Positions 37,305-45,691 of a stretch of DNA of 64,000 nt are shown here, piece after piece. The position numbers were made by a program, and so were the translations under genes. The stretch is from Gemmatimonadota bacterium (GTDB taxonomy: Bacteria > Gemmatimonadota > Gemmatimonadetes > Longimicrobiales > Gaopeijiaceae): contig JAJCZZ010000034.1 in the NCBI GenBank assembly GCA_029262115.1, positions 27,366 through 91,365 of the forward strand, in the 5' to 3' direction. How positions within the stretch are numbered: the stretch's first letter is position 1; each line of letters opens with the position of its first letter. The notes beneath the pieces were generated by a model that saw only the letters and a program-made list of their open reading frames with translations, did not search any database and was not told where the DNA came from.

Positions 37305-37865
37305 GTGAACAGCATTCCAACTCCCGAGCAGAGCACCGACCGCGACCTGGTCCGACTCGTCCAACACGGCGACGAGGCCGGCTTCCGATCGCTCTACCGG
37401 CGCCACACACCGGCGCTCTACCCGTTCGTGCTCCGTCTGGTGGGTGGTGACGAACCCGCGGCGGAGGACGTGGTCCAGGACACCTGGGTGCGGGCGGTGC
37501 GCGGCCTTCCATCCTTCCGGTGGGACGCGGCCTTCCGGACATGGCTGCACGGGATTGCCCTGAACCGGGTCCGGGAGATGGTCCGCAAGCAGGGGCGGAG
37601 GGACGAGATCGGCCTCCCGGATGCGCCCACGTGGACCCCACCCGCGCCAACCGCCGTGCGCGTCGATCTGGAGCGCGCCATCGCGTCGCTCCCCGACGGC
37701 TACCGAACCGTTCTGATCCTGCACGACGTCGAGGGCTTCTCCCACCCGGAGATCAGCAGCCGCCTCGGTGTGGCCGTCGGCACGTCACGCAGCCAACTGT
37801 TCCACGCGCGCAAAGCGTTGCGCGCCATGCTCGAGCCCCCTCAGGGGAGCCCGGAGACAACCTGA
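37305..37865 (+). CDS. ECF-type RNA polymerase sigma factor
   Basis: Sigma-70 family regulator of about 186 aa. Region 2 (DLVRLVQHGDEAGFRSLYRR, AEDVVQDTWVRAVRGLPSF) recognises the -10 element. Region 4 (LPDGYRTVLILHDVEGFSHP, EISSRLGVAVGTSRSQLFHA) recognises the -35 element. GTG at 37305 fits the usual start, while a TTG at 37278 would add nine residues. The stop shares one base with the start of the next gene (TGATG), so the membrane protein that follows is very probably its anti-sigma factor. Confidence 0.92.
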   Translation: MNSIPTPEQSTDRDLVRLVQHGDEAGFRSLYRRHTPALYPFVLRLVGGDEPAAEDVVQDTWVRAVRGLPSFRWDAAFRTWLHGIALNRVREMVRKQGRRDEIGLPDAPTWTPPAPTAVRVDLERAIASLPDGYRTVLILHDVEGFSHPEISSRLGVAVGTSRSQLFHARKALRAMLEPPQGSPETT

Positions 37866-38440
37866 TGAACGACCCGACGAACGACCCGGCGAACGACGCC
37901 GGGGACAGCCTGTCCCCGGCGGAACAGGCGAGGCTGGACGAACTCCCTCGCAGAAGGACGCCTCCGGCCGATCTCGAAGACCGGATCGTCTCGGACCTGA
38001 AGGCCCAGGGGCTCCTGGAGAAGTCGCGCTGGACCCGGCCGGCCAACGCCTGGCTGATCGCGGCCGCGGCGGCGGCCGTCGCGCTGTTCACGGGCGGGAT
38101 GGTGGTGGGGCAGCGGGTGACCGTTCGCGACACGTCCGCGGTGCTGGCGGCGGTTATGGGCCCCGACGCCAGGGCCTCGCGCGCCGCCCGCGTCCAGGAG
38201 ACGGGGTCGGCCTACGTCCGGGCGGTGGCCGCCCTGTCGCAGTCCGGCGGGGGCACCCAGTCCGTCGACTCCGACGGGCTGGAGGCCGCTACGGTGGCGC
38301 TTCACGCCGCTGCGCTCGAGTTGGCGCGAGCCGCTCCGGACGACGCGACGATCGCGCTGGTCCTGGCGGTCCTCCAGGAGCGCCTGGCCCGGGTGGAACG
38401 CGAGGGCGCTACCCGTCCCCGCGCCACCATCTGGTTTTGA
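37865..38440 (+). CDS. probable membrane anti-sigma factor
   Basis: 191-aa single-pass membrane protein. The N-terminal cytosolic part (1-58) is acidic then basic (LSPAEQARLDELPRRRTPP). One helix follows (about 61-83, [19 protein letters not shown]), and the periplasmic part is helical and Ala-rich. There is no zinc-binding HxxxCxxC motif, so it is not a ZAS-type anti-sigma. Assignment rests on the TGATG coupling to the ECF sigma gene and the topology. Confidence 0.7.
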   Translation: MNDPTNDPANDAGDSLSPAEQARLDELPRRRTPPADLEDRIVSDLKAQGLLEKSRWTRPANAWLIAAAAAAVALFTGGMVVGQRVTVRDTSAVLAAVMGPDARASRAARVQETGSAYVRAVAALSQSGGGTQSVDSDGLEAATVALHAAALELARAAPDDATIALVLAVLQERLARVEREGATRPRATIWF

Positions 38441-38486
38441 AGTCCCAGGCCGGCTCCGTCCGGCCGCATTCCTACGGAGGATCGAG

Positions 38487-39545
38487 ATGACGATGGGTGG
38501 ACGAGGTGCGCTTCTCGTGGCGGCTCTGGTCGCGGCCACAGCTTCGGCCGGGTCGGCGCAGGAACGGTGTTCGGAAGTCGATCAGGTCGGATCCCTCGGA
38601 ATTACCGGAATCGCCTGTGAGCGGTGCCGGTTCTTCACCAACGGAGGGTATCACTCCGCGGTTTTCTGGACCGAACCGGAAGTCCGCAGCCTGACGGCCG
38701 CCGCACGGGCGGCCGGCGCCCTCCGTGAAGGGGATGTGTTGGTGGCGGTGGACGGCGCGCTGATCACGACCGGCGCCGGCCACGAGCGCTTCTCAAACCT
38801 CCCGCGCGAGGGAACCGTGCCGGTGCGGGTGCGCCGGAACGGGCAGACCCTCGACGTGGACGCCCCGGTGACCCCCGTGTGCGCCGTGGACCAGGCTCCC
38901 CGCCCTCCGTCGGTGTCCGGACGTCCCGTACCGACGGCCGCCGCGCCGCCGCGCCCGCCGACGCCCGACCCGGCGGCATCCGTCCGCCCGCCCACCCCGC
39001 CGCGTACTTCGGCCGCTCAGACGCCCCGCCTCCCCCGTCCACCCCGGCTCGCGAGCCTCCCGGCCGCTCCGCTCCCCGGTGTCACGCTCGGGTTCGGGTT
39101 CCGGTGCGAGTCCTGCTATCGCAACATCCGCGGATCGGAGATCGTGTGGCGCTTCCAGGACCTACCGGAGGTGACCGGCGTCCAGCCCGATGGACCCGCG
39201 TCGTCGAGCGGTCTGCGCGTCGGTGACCGCCTGGTGGCGATCGACGGGCGCGACCTCCTCAGCGACGAGGGTGGCCGGCGGTTCGGCTCCATCCTCCCCG
39301 ACACGGACGTCGTGTGGACCGTCGAGCGAGAGGGGCGACGCCTCGACATCACCTCCCGGGCGCGCGCCCGCACCCCGGCCGTCGACGCGCCGATTTCCGA
39401 GGTGCTCCGCTTTTCCGGGCGGGTCGGTGACGCATTCGTCGAAGTGCGCGGGGAACCGGCCACGGTGGTGAACGACGAGGAGGGCCGCCTGCTGATCATT
39501 CGGACCGCGGGCAACGAGATCATCGTGCGGCTCCCGGGCGGGTGA
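38487..39545 (+). CDS. exported protein with two PDZ domains
   Basis: 352 aa; a GGAGG precedes ATG 38487. Signal peptide about 1-24 (ends SAGSAQ). Two PDZ-like modules (about 30-130 and 205-300) are joined by a Pro-rich linker (about 132-190). Each module contains the ligand-loop type sequence (GALREGDVLVAVDG, SSGLRVGDRLVAIDG), and each has a Cys pair early on (CERCRFF, CESCYRN), suggesting an internal duplication. No protease domain is present. It follows the sigma/anti-sigma pair by 46 bp, so it could take part in regulated envelope-stress sensing. Confidence 0.82.
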   Translation: MTMGGRGALLVAALVAATASAGSAQERCSEVDQVGSLGITGIACERCRFFTNGGYHSAVFWTEPEVRSLTAAARAAGALREGDVLVAVDGALITTGAGHERFSNLPREGTVPVRVRRNGQTLDVDAPVTPVCAVDQAPRPPSVSGRPVPTAAAPPRPPTPDPAASVRPPTPPRTSAAQTPRLPRPPRLASLPAAPLPGVTLGFGFRCESCYRNIRGSEIVWRFQDLPEVTGVQPDGPASSSGLRVGDRLVAIDGRDLLSDEGGRRFGSILPDTDVVWTVEREGRRLDITSRARARTPAVDAPISEVLRFSGRVGDAFVEVRGEPATVVNDEEGRLLIIRTAGNEIIVRLPGG

Positions 39546-39567
39546 GGCCCGGCTGGAGACCCTCCCG

Positions 39568-42138
39568 CTACTCCGCGGCCTCGCGCAACACCTCGAATGG
39601 CGGGCGGGAGAGGAGCCGGCGGCTGCCCATCAGTCCAACCACAACCGTAAGTCCGGTCACCACGAGCCAGATGGCCAGGAGTGGGCGGAAATGCGTGGTG
39701 AAGTCGATGTCGAAGACGGTGGGCATCACGACGGCTGCGCCGAGCCAGGCGAGCACCAGCCCCGTTGCCGTGGCCAACGTACCCAGCGCGAGGTACTCCG
39801 AGAGTAGAACGGTCACGATCTGGGCACGGCGCGCCCCCAGCGTCTTGAGCAGGGCTCCCTCCCGCATCCGCTGGGCGCGAGACGCCGCCAGGGCACCGAT
39901 CAGGACGACCATGCCGGCCAGAACGCTGAAGGCGCCAAGGAAGCCGACGGCCTGCCGAACCTGGTTGAGGACCGCCTCCACCGCTTCCTGAACCCTCGAG
40001 AAATCCAGCGCGGACACGTTCGGATACCTCTCCACCAACCCGCGCTGGAAGGCGGCGCGCTGCTCGGCTTCGGGGAGCCTCGCGACCATGATCAGCGTGT
40101 GGGGCGCCTGGTCGACGGAGCCCGGCTCCAACACGGCGAAGAAGTTCGGCTCCAGCCGTCCCCAGTCCACGCGTCGGATGCTGGTCACCACGGACGCCAA
40201 CTCCCGCCCGGCGATGGCCCACGTGATGGTGTCGCCGAGACCGACCCTGAGATCCTCCGCGATGTCCGCCTCCAGGGACACGCCGGGTAGCACGCCGCCG
40301 GCAAAGTCCGGCGCCCCATCCCCAGATCGCAAGTCGTCCCACCACAGACCCTCCACCAGCTCTTCGGCCGGCCCCAACTCCTCCCGATACGTATTGCGGT
40401 ACTCGCGGCGGAGCGCCCACGGCTCCGGACGGTCCTCTCGCAGGGAATCCGAGCGCAGCACGTCGGCCCCCACGCCGTTGATCGCGGAGATGCGCGACGG
40501 GACCAGCGGCGCGATCTCCAGGCCGTCCTCCAGGCCGGGAGGCATCAGGGCCACGATCCCTTCACGCTGATCGGGCTGCACGTCGAAGAGGAGGACGTTC
40601 GGGCGACCGCCGCCGAACGAATCGGACAGGTCGTCGACCAGATTCGCCTGGACCTGCACCACCGTGCCTACGATGAACGCGCCGAAGCCGACGGCGAGCG
40701 TGACCGAGATGGTCTGATTGCGCGGCCGAAACAGGTTCGACACGCCCTGACGCACCGGGTAGCGGGCCCATCCCGGGAAGAACCGTCGGGTGAGGCGCGC
40801 CAGCGCCCACCCGGTGAACGCGAGTGCCCCGACGCTCACAGCCAGGGCCGCCGCGAAGCCCAGCCCGATGGCGGGCTCGGGTGCCTCGAGGACGCAGAGC
40901 CCCACCACGCTCCCGGCGAGCGCGAGCCAGGCGACGACGCGGATGGCGTCCCACGTCGGGCGGGGGGGCGTGACGTCTCGCCGGAGTGCCTGGAGCGGAG
41001 GAACGTCGCGTAGTGCGAGCAGCGGAATCAACGCGAAGATGACGGCGACCCAGACGCCCACACCCAGGCCGGCCAACAGCGAGATCCAGGACAACTCGGG
41101 CGTGACGTCGACGGGCAGCGCGCCTGCCAGAACGACGGGAAGGACCCTCTGGACGCCCACACCGATCACCACGCCCAGAAGCGCTCCAGCCAGTCCCAGA
41201 GCCGCCGCTTGAACGAGGTAGGCCACGAACACCGTCCACTGATCGGCGCCCACGCACCGCAGGACGGCCACGCCCGGCTGGCGCTCCCGGATGTAGACGT
41301 GGATCGCGCTCGCCACGCCGATCCCGCCGAGAAGGAGCGCGCCGAGGCCGACCAGGCCGAGGAAGCGCCCCAGGAAACGCACCCCGTTGGACAGATTCTG
41401 CGCCTGGTCCTCCGCCAGCGTATACCGCACGCGAGTGGCAGAGAGGACGTCGCCGTACCGCTCCGCCACCGCGTCCCGAGCCGCCCGATCGGGCAGTTTC
41501 AGGAACAGCTCGAAGCGGGCCAGGCTCCCGAACGTCAGGAGCCCCGCCGCTTCGAGCGTCTCCATAGCCAGATGGACCCGCGGCCCTACAGCGGTCTGGA
41601 ACGCAAGATCGGTCGGCAGATCGTCCACGGTGGCCTCGACGGGCAGACGAAGCCCCCCCACCACCACGGTATCTCCCAGGGAAATCCTGAGCTGACTCAG
41701 GACCGCGGGGTCGACGAAAGCGACGTTCGGAGGGATTCCCGCGCCCCACCGCCCCGCCGGCCGCGTCGTGACGGCCCCGTAGAAGGGGAAGCCCCCCGAC
41801 ACGCCACGAACCTGGAGGAGCCGCACGTCTCCGCTCGATGGCGCGAGAACGAGGGAGGTGGCCGTCGTAACCGCCGCGATTTCCGCGCCCGCCTGCTCGA
41901 GGGAGTCGACGATGGTCCGGACCGAATCCGGGAAGGCGCGCGACGATGAAAACCGGGCGTTCGCGCCCATCAGCGCGTCCGCCTCCGCTTGGACCGAACG
42001 GGCGACATCGTCCCGGAAGGAGTGGATCGAGACGAGGGCCGCCACGCCCAGCGAGATCGACGTCATGTAGACGCCCACCCGCCGGGCTCCGTGTTTTCCC
42101 TCCCGGGCCGCGAGCCGGAGTGCGAAGCCGAGGTTCAA
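39568..42138 (-). CDS. FtsX-like ABC transporter permease (YbbP type)
   Basis: 856-aa inner-membrane protein with two FtsX/MacB-core halves: a first helix, a large periplasmic domain, then three helices (about 260-370), a middle pair of helices (about 400-445), and a second periplasmic domain with three C-terminal helices (about 730-830). The end, MGSRRLLSRPPFEVLREA, is typical of YbbP-like exporters that work with a LolD/YbbA ATPase on lipids, lipoproteins or peptides. The TTG start at 42138 overlaps the ATPase gene stop by 4 bp (TTGA). Confidence 0.9.
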   Translation of the reverse strand: MNLGFALRLAAREGKHGARRVGVYMTSISLGVAALVSIHSFRDDVARSVQAEADALMGANARFSSSRAFPDSVRTIVDSLEQAGAEIAAVTTATSLVLAPSSGDVRLLQVRGVSGGFPFYGAVTTRPAGRWGAGIPPNVAFVDPAVLSQLRISLGDTVVVGGLRLPVEATVDDLPTDLAFQTAVGPRVHLAMETLEAAGLLTFGSLARFELFLKLPDRAARDAVAERYGDVLSATRVRYTLAEDQAQNLSNGVRFLGRFLGLVGLGALLLGGIGVASAIHVYIRERQPGVAVLRCVGADQWTVFVAYLVQAAALGLAGALLGVVIGVGVQRVLPVVLAGALPVDVTPELSWISLLAGLGVGVWVAVIFALIPLLALRDVPPLQALRRDVTPPRPTWDAIRVVAWLALAGSVVGLCVLEAPEPAIGLGFAAALAVSVGALAFTGWALARLTRRFFPGWARYPVRQGVSNLFRPRNQTISVTLAVGFGAFIVGTVVQVQANLVDDLSDSFGGGRPNVLLFDVQPDQREGIVALMPPGLEDGLEIAPLVPSRISAINGVGADVLRSDSLREDRPEPWALRREYRNTYREELGPAEELVEGLWWDDLRSGDGAPDFAGGVLPGVSLEADIAEDLRVGLGDTITWAIAGRELASVVTSIRRVDWGRLEPNFFAVLEPGSVDQAPHTLIMVARLPEAEQRAAFQRGLVERYPNVSALDFSRVQEAVEAVLNQVRQAVGFLGAFSVLAGMVVLIGALAASRAQRMREGALLKTLGARRAQIVTVLLSEYLALGTLATATGLVLAWLGAAVVMPTVFDIDFTTHFRPLLAIWLVVTGLTVVVGLMGSRRLLSRPPFEVLREAAE

Positions 42139-42845
42139 GGCGATGGCTGCACGGAGTGAGGCACGCCAGCGCCGGGCCGGTCCTCAGCGATGGTCCCACG
42201 CGACAGGCGCACCACGCGATGGGCTCGCTCGGCCAACTGGAGGTCATGGGTGACCATGACCAGGGTGGTCTCGGCCTCCCGGTTGAGTTCTTCGAGCATG
42301 GTGGTGATCGTCGCGCCCGTATCCACGTCGAGATTCCCCGTCGGCTCGTCGGCGAAGAGGATGCGCGGACGGTTGGAAAAGGCGCGCGCCAGAGCCACCC
42401 GCTGCTGTTCCCCACCCGAAAGTTGAACCGGGTAGTGATCCATGCGGTCCGCCAACCCGACCCGTTCGAGGAGCCCGGTGGCACGGTCCCGGGCTTCGCG
42501 GGCGCGGCCCACGAGTTCCAGGGGAACGAGTACATTCTCCAGCGCGGTGAGCGTGGGCAGGAGGTGGAACGTCTGGAAGACGAAGCCGACCCGTTCCGCA
42601 CGAAACCCCGCCCGTTGATCCTCGGTAAGAGCGGAGAGATCCTGCCCGTCGAGGATCACCCGGCCCGCCGTCGGTTCGTCCAGACCCGCCAGAAGACCCA
42701 GGAGCGTCGTCTTGCCACTCCCCGAGGGACCTACGACCGCCACGAAGGAGCGGCGCTCGATCAGAAGGTCGAGGCCGTGCAGAACGGTCAGAGGCCGCCC
42801 CCCACTCGCATACGTCTTTTCGAGGCCGTCGGCCACGATCATCAT
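42135..42845 (-). CDS. LolD/YbbA-type ABC transporter ATPase
   Basis: 236-aa ATPase with Walker A VGPSGSGKTTLLG, Q-loop VFQTFHLLPTLTALENV, signature LSGGEQQRVALARAF, Walker B RILFADEPTGNLD and H-loop MVTHD, as in MacB/LolD/YbbA exporters. Two adjacent ATGs (42845, 42842) give alternative starts differing by one residue. It is cotranslated with the FtsX-like permease. Its 5' end lies antisense to the beginning of the GDSL esterase frame. Confidence 0.93.
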   Translation of the reverse strand: MMIVADGLEKTYASGGRPLTVLHGLDLLIERRSFVAVVGPSGSGKTTLLGLLAGLDEPTAGRVILDGQDLSALTEDQRAGFRAERVGFVFQTFHLLPTLTALENVLVPLELVGRAREARDRATGLLERVGLADRMDHYPVQLSGGEQQRVALARAFSNRPRILFADEPTGNLDVDTGATITTMLEELNREAETTLVMVTHDLQLAERAHRVVRLSRGTIAEDRPGAGVPHSVQPSP

Positions 42846-43596
42846 CTCACGTCACCTCTTCCTCATTGCGTGCGCGCTCCTGGCGGCCTGCGGCGCTCCG
42901 GACACGGACCGCATCCCGCCCGTACCCTCGGATGCCGATGGAGTCGCAGTCCCGGACGCCGATGGGTTCGAGCGCGCGGCCGAGGCCGAGGCCGACCCGC
43001 TCGCCCCTCCCCGTGTCGTGTTCTTCGGGACGAGTCTCACGGCGGGACTGGGTCTGCTGCGAACGGAGGATACCTACGTCGCCCAGGTTGAGGAACTGGC
43101 GGCGGAGGCCGGGCTCCCGATCGTCGCGGTCAACGCGGGCGTTTCGGGCGAAACCAGCGCGGGCGGTGTGCGGCGGATGGATTGGGTCCTCGAGGAGCCG
43201 TTGGACGTCCTCGTTCTGGAACTGGGGGCCAACGACGGGCTGCGCGGCCAAAATCCGCGGGCCATGGCCGACAATCTCACGGCCATCATCGCGGACACCC
43301 GGTCTCGACATCCGGAGGCCCGAATTCTCCTGGCCGGAATGGAAGCGCCGCCCAACCTCGGCTCGGGGTATACCGAGGCGTTTCGTCAGGTTTTCGTGGA
43401 TGTCGCAACCGACGGGAATGCCGTGCTCATCCCCTTCCTGCTGAACGGTGTGGCAGGCGATCCAGACCTGAACCGGGACGACGGGATCCACCCCAACCCC
43501 GAAGGGCATCGGATCATGGCAGAGACCGTCTGGGGCTACCTGGAGCCGGTGATCCAGGGGCTCCGGAGGGGGTCCGGGCGCGAGGACCGCCCATGA
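42712..43596 (+). CDS. GDSL/SGNH arylesterase-type lipoprotein (TesA-like), uncertain start
   Basis: Lysophospholipase/arylesterase-like enzyme of the outer envelope. SGNH blocks: FFGTSLTAGLGL (block I, catalytic Ser), NAGVSGETSAGG (II), LGANDGLRG (III) and DGIHPNPEGH (V, Asp/His). A lipoprotein signal LFLIACALLAAC precedes it. The only standard in-frame start upstream of that signal is TTG at 42712, which would add about 45 residues antisense to the ABC ATPase gene; otherwise translation must begin at a rare codon (ATC at 42838 or ATT at 42859 fit). The stop overlaps the next start by 4 bp (ATGA). Confidence 0.85.
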   Translation: MPLPEGPTTATKERRSIRRSRPCRTVRGRPPLAYVFSRPSATIIISRHLFLIACALLAACGAPDTDRIPPVPSDADGVAVPDADGFERAAEAEADPLAPPRVVFFGTSLTAGLGLLRTEDTYVAQVEELAAEAGLPIVAVNAGVSGETSAGGVRRMDWVLEEPLDVLVLELGANDGLRGQNPRAMADNLTAIIADTRSRHPEARILLAGMEAPPNLGSGYTEAFRQVFVDVATDGNAVLIPFLLNGVAGDPDLNRDDGIHPNPEGHRIMAETVWGYLEPVIQGLRRGSGREDRP

Positions 43597-44177
43597 GGAC
43601 GGGTCCGTTCTCGTTCGGCACCATCATCCTGGGGGGCGGCGCCCTGCTTCTCGGGCTCTTCCTGGCTCTTGGCTTCGCACTCCCGGGGACGTGGACGGCC
43701 GAGGGCGAACGGTTGATCCGGGCTCCGGCCCACGTCGTCTACCCGCTCCTCGATTCCCCGGCAGGTTGGCGGCGGTGGACCCCCTGGCCCGACCGGAGCC
43801 TCGTCGAGAGCGGGCCGGGCAGGGGCGTCGGCGCGTCCATGTCGTGGGACGACCTGGACATCGGAAATGGTACGTTCACGATTGTCGAGGCTTCCGAACC
43901 GAACCGCGTGGCGTACCGGGTGGTCGTGCAGGACAGCGCCCTGGTCACCACCGGCACGCTGACGTTGACCCCGACGGACGCCGTCACCCTCGTGAGGTGG
44001 CGTGAGGACGGAGACTTCGGCTGGAACCCGCTGATGGGCTACTGGGCGCTGTTCATGAACCGCGTGCAGTCGCGGCAGATGGCGCAGAACCTCGACGAGC
44101 TCGCGCGGGTCGCGGAATCCGCCGCGCCCCCGGAAGCGCCCAACGCATCTACACCTGTTGGCGCGCCCACTCGATGA
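43593..44177 (+). CDS. SRPBCC-fold membrane-anchored protein
   Basis: 194-aa protein with an N-terminal membrane helix (about 9-30) followed by a START/polyketide-cyclase-like SRPBCC domain (EGERLIRAPAHVVYPLLD, WRRWTPWPDRSL, GWNPLMGYWALFM). These domains bind hydrophobic ligands; the ligand is unknown. ATG 43593 overlaps the esterase stop by 4 bp, so both are coupled. Its last 29 bp overlap the 3' end of rho on the other strand. Confidence 0.83.
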   Translation: MRTGPFSFGTIILGGGALLLGLFLALGFALPGTWTAEGERLIRAPAHVVYPLLDSPAGWRRWTPWPDRSLVESGPGRGVGASMSWDDLDIGNGTFTIVEASEPNRVAYRVVVQDSALVTTGTLTLTPTDAVTLVRWREDGDFGWNPLMGYWALFMNRVQSRQMAQNLDELARVAESAAPPEAPNASTPVGAPTR

Positions 44178-45489
44178 GGTCTTGATTGGTCGAGGTCTTC
44201 TTCATGATCCCGAGCAGCTCGGACATCCCCTCGGTCGGCGGCAGGCTCGCGAGCTGACGCCGCATGGCGTGCGACAGCCAGAGCGCGTCATCGTCCAGGA
44301 GGAGCTCTTCCTTCCGCGTGGCCGACGCCGAGAGGTCGATGGCCGGATAGATCCTCCGGTCCGCCAACTCACGGGAGAGCACGAGTTCGGAGTTCCCGGT
44401 GCCCTTGAACTCCTCGAAGATCACCTGATCCATGCGCGAGCCCGTGTCGACGAGCGCCGTGGCGATGATCGTGAGCGAGCCTCCACTCTGGTTCGGCGCG
44501 ATCTTGCGCGCGCTGCCCAGGAAGCGCTTCGGCTTCTCGAGCGAGTTCGCGTCCAGACCGCCGGACAGGGTGCGCCCGCTCCCGTTCTCGTTCGTGTTAT
44601 AGGCACGAGCCAGGCGGGTGATCGAGTCGAGGATGATGACGACATCCTCGCCGAGCTCGACACGGCGCCGTGCACGCTCGAGCGTCATCTCGGCCACCTG
44701 GCAGTGCCGCTCGGCGCCGCGGTCGAACGTCGAGGAGATGACCTCCCCGAAGCCGCACGCCTCCATCTCCGTCACCTCTTCCGGTCGCTCGTCGACCAGG
44801 AGGATCATCAGGTGGCACTCCGGGTTGTTCGAGACGATTCCCTCGGCCACCGCCTGCAGAACCGTCGTCTTCCCCGCTTTGGCCGGCGCGACGATCATGG
44901 CGCGCTGGCCCTTTCCGAGCGGACAGAACAGGTCGATGACCCGATTCGTGTAGTCGGGCTCACCACGCCAGGTCCGGCCGCACTCGATCTTCAGCTGCTC
45001 GTCGGGGTGCATGGCGGAGAGCCGCTGGAACTCCGGTCGCCTGCGAACTTCCTCGGGCGTCCGATCGTTGATCCGCGCGACGTAGGCCAACGGCGGGCTC
45101 TTTCCTCCCCGAGCCTTACCGACCACGCCCATGATCTCGTCCCCGGACCGGAGACCGTACTTCTGGACGATCCGGGAGCCGACGTAGATGTCGTCCTTCG
45201 ACGGCGTGTACCCGGACTCCCGCCGGCGGATGAAGCCCGAACCGCTGCCCAGGATCTCCAACAGCCCGAGCGGCCTCGAATTGGCCTCGAGCTCTTCGGG
45301 AGTTCCCAGTGTGGACTCATCGATCTCTTCGTCGTCCCGGCGATTGTCCGAACCATCCTGACGTGAAGAGTTGTTCTGGTTGTTCGATCGGCTGCGTCTC
45401 GAGCGGCGTCCACGTCGGCGGCGATTACCACCACCGCGCTTCTTGGACTGGCCGCCGTCGCCGCCCTTGTTGTCTGGCGAGTCGGGCAC
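44149..45489 (-). CDS. rho: transcription termination factor Rho
   Basis: Hexameric RNA-dependent ATPase that ends transcription. 446 aa; GTG start at 45489. A disordered Arg/Asn-rich N-terminus (about 14-60, with runs RRRRGRRSRRSRS) precedes the cold-shock-like RNA-binding domain (GLLEILGSGSGFIRR, DIYVGSRIVQKYGLRSGD). The ATPase core has the P-loop APAKAGKTTVL, LLVDERPEEVTEM, Walker B VVIILDSITRLARAYN and the Q/R-loop segments GGLDANSLEKPKRFLGSARK and DRRIYPAIDLSASATRKEEL. Complete and conventional apart from the basic extension. Confidence 0.97.
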   Translation of the reverse strand: MPDSPDNKGGDGGQSKKRGGGNRRRRGRRSRRSRSNNQNNSSRQDGSDNRRDDEEIDESTLGTPEELEANSRPLGLLEILGSGSGFIRRRESGYTPSKDDIYVGSRIVQKYGLRSGDEIMGVVGKARGGKSPPLAYVARINDRTPEEVRRRPEFQRLSAMHPDEQLKIECGRTWRGEPDYTNRVIDLFCPLGKGQRAMIVAPAKAGKTTVLQAVAEGIVSNNPECHLMILLVDERPEEVTEMEACGFGEVISSTFDRGAERHCQVAEMTLERARRRVELGEDVVIILDSITRLARAYNTNENGSGRTLSGGLDANSLEKPKRFLGSARKIAPNQSGGSLTIIATALVDTGSRMDQVIFEEFKGTGNSELVLSRELADRRIYPAIDLSASATRKEELLLDDDALWLSHAMRRQLASLPPTEGMSELLGIMKKTSTNQDLIEWARQQV

Positions 45490-45691
45490 GTTTCAACCCA
45501 TGTTCCCTGGAATCGGCGTCGCGGCCCGCAGGCCTGCGTCACGCCGGGGTGTCTCCGAGAGGAGATGCGAAAATTGTCCGATCAACTGGCCGATCCGGCC
45601 GCTGGAGTCCGACGCGGACGCGTCGTCTTCGGACTCTGCAAATGTTGAACGATCCTTCGAGAAGGGCAAGACGCCCGCAGGAAGATATCTG

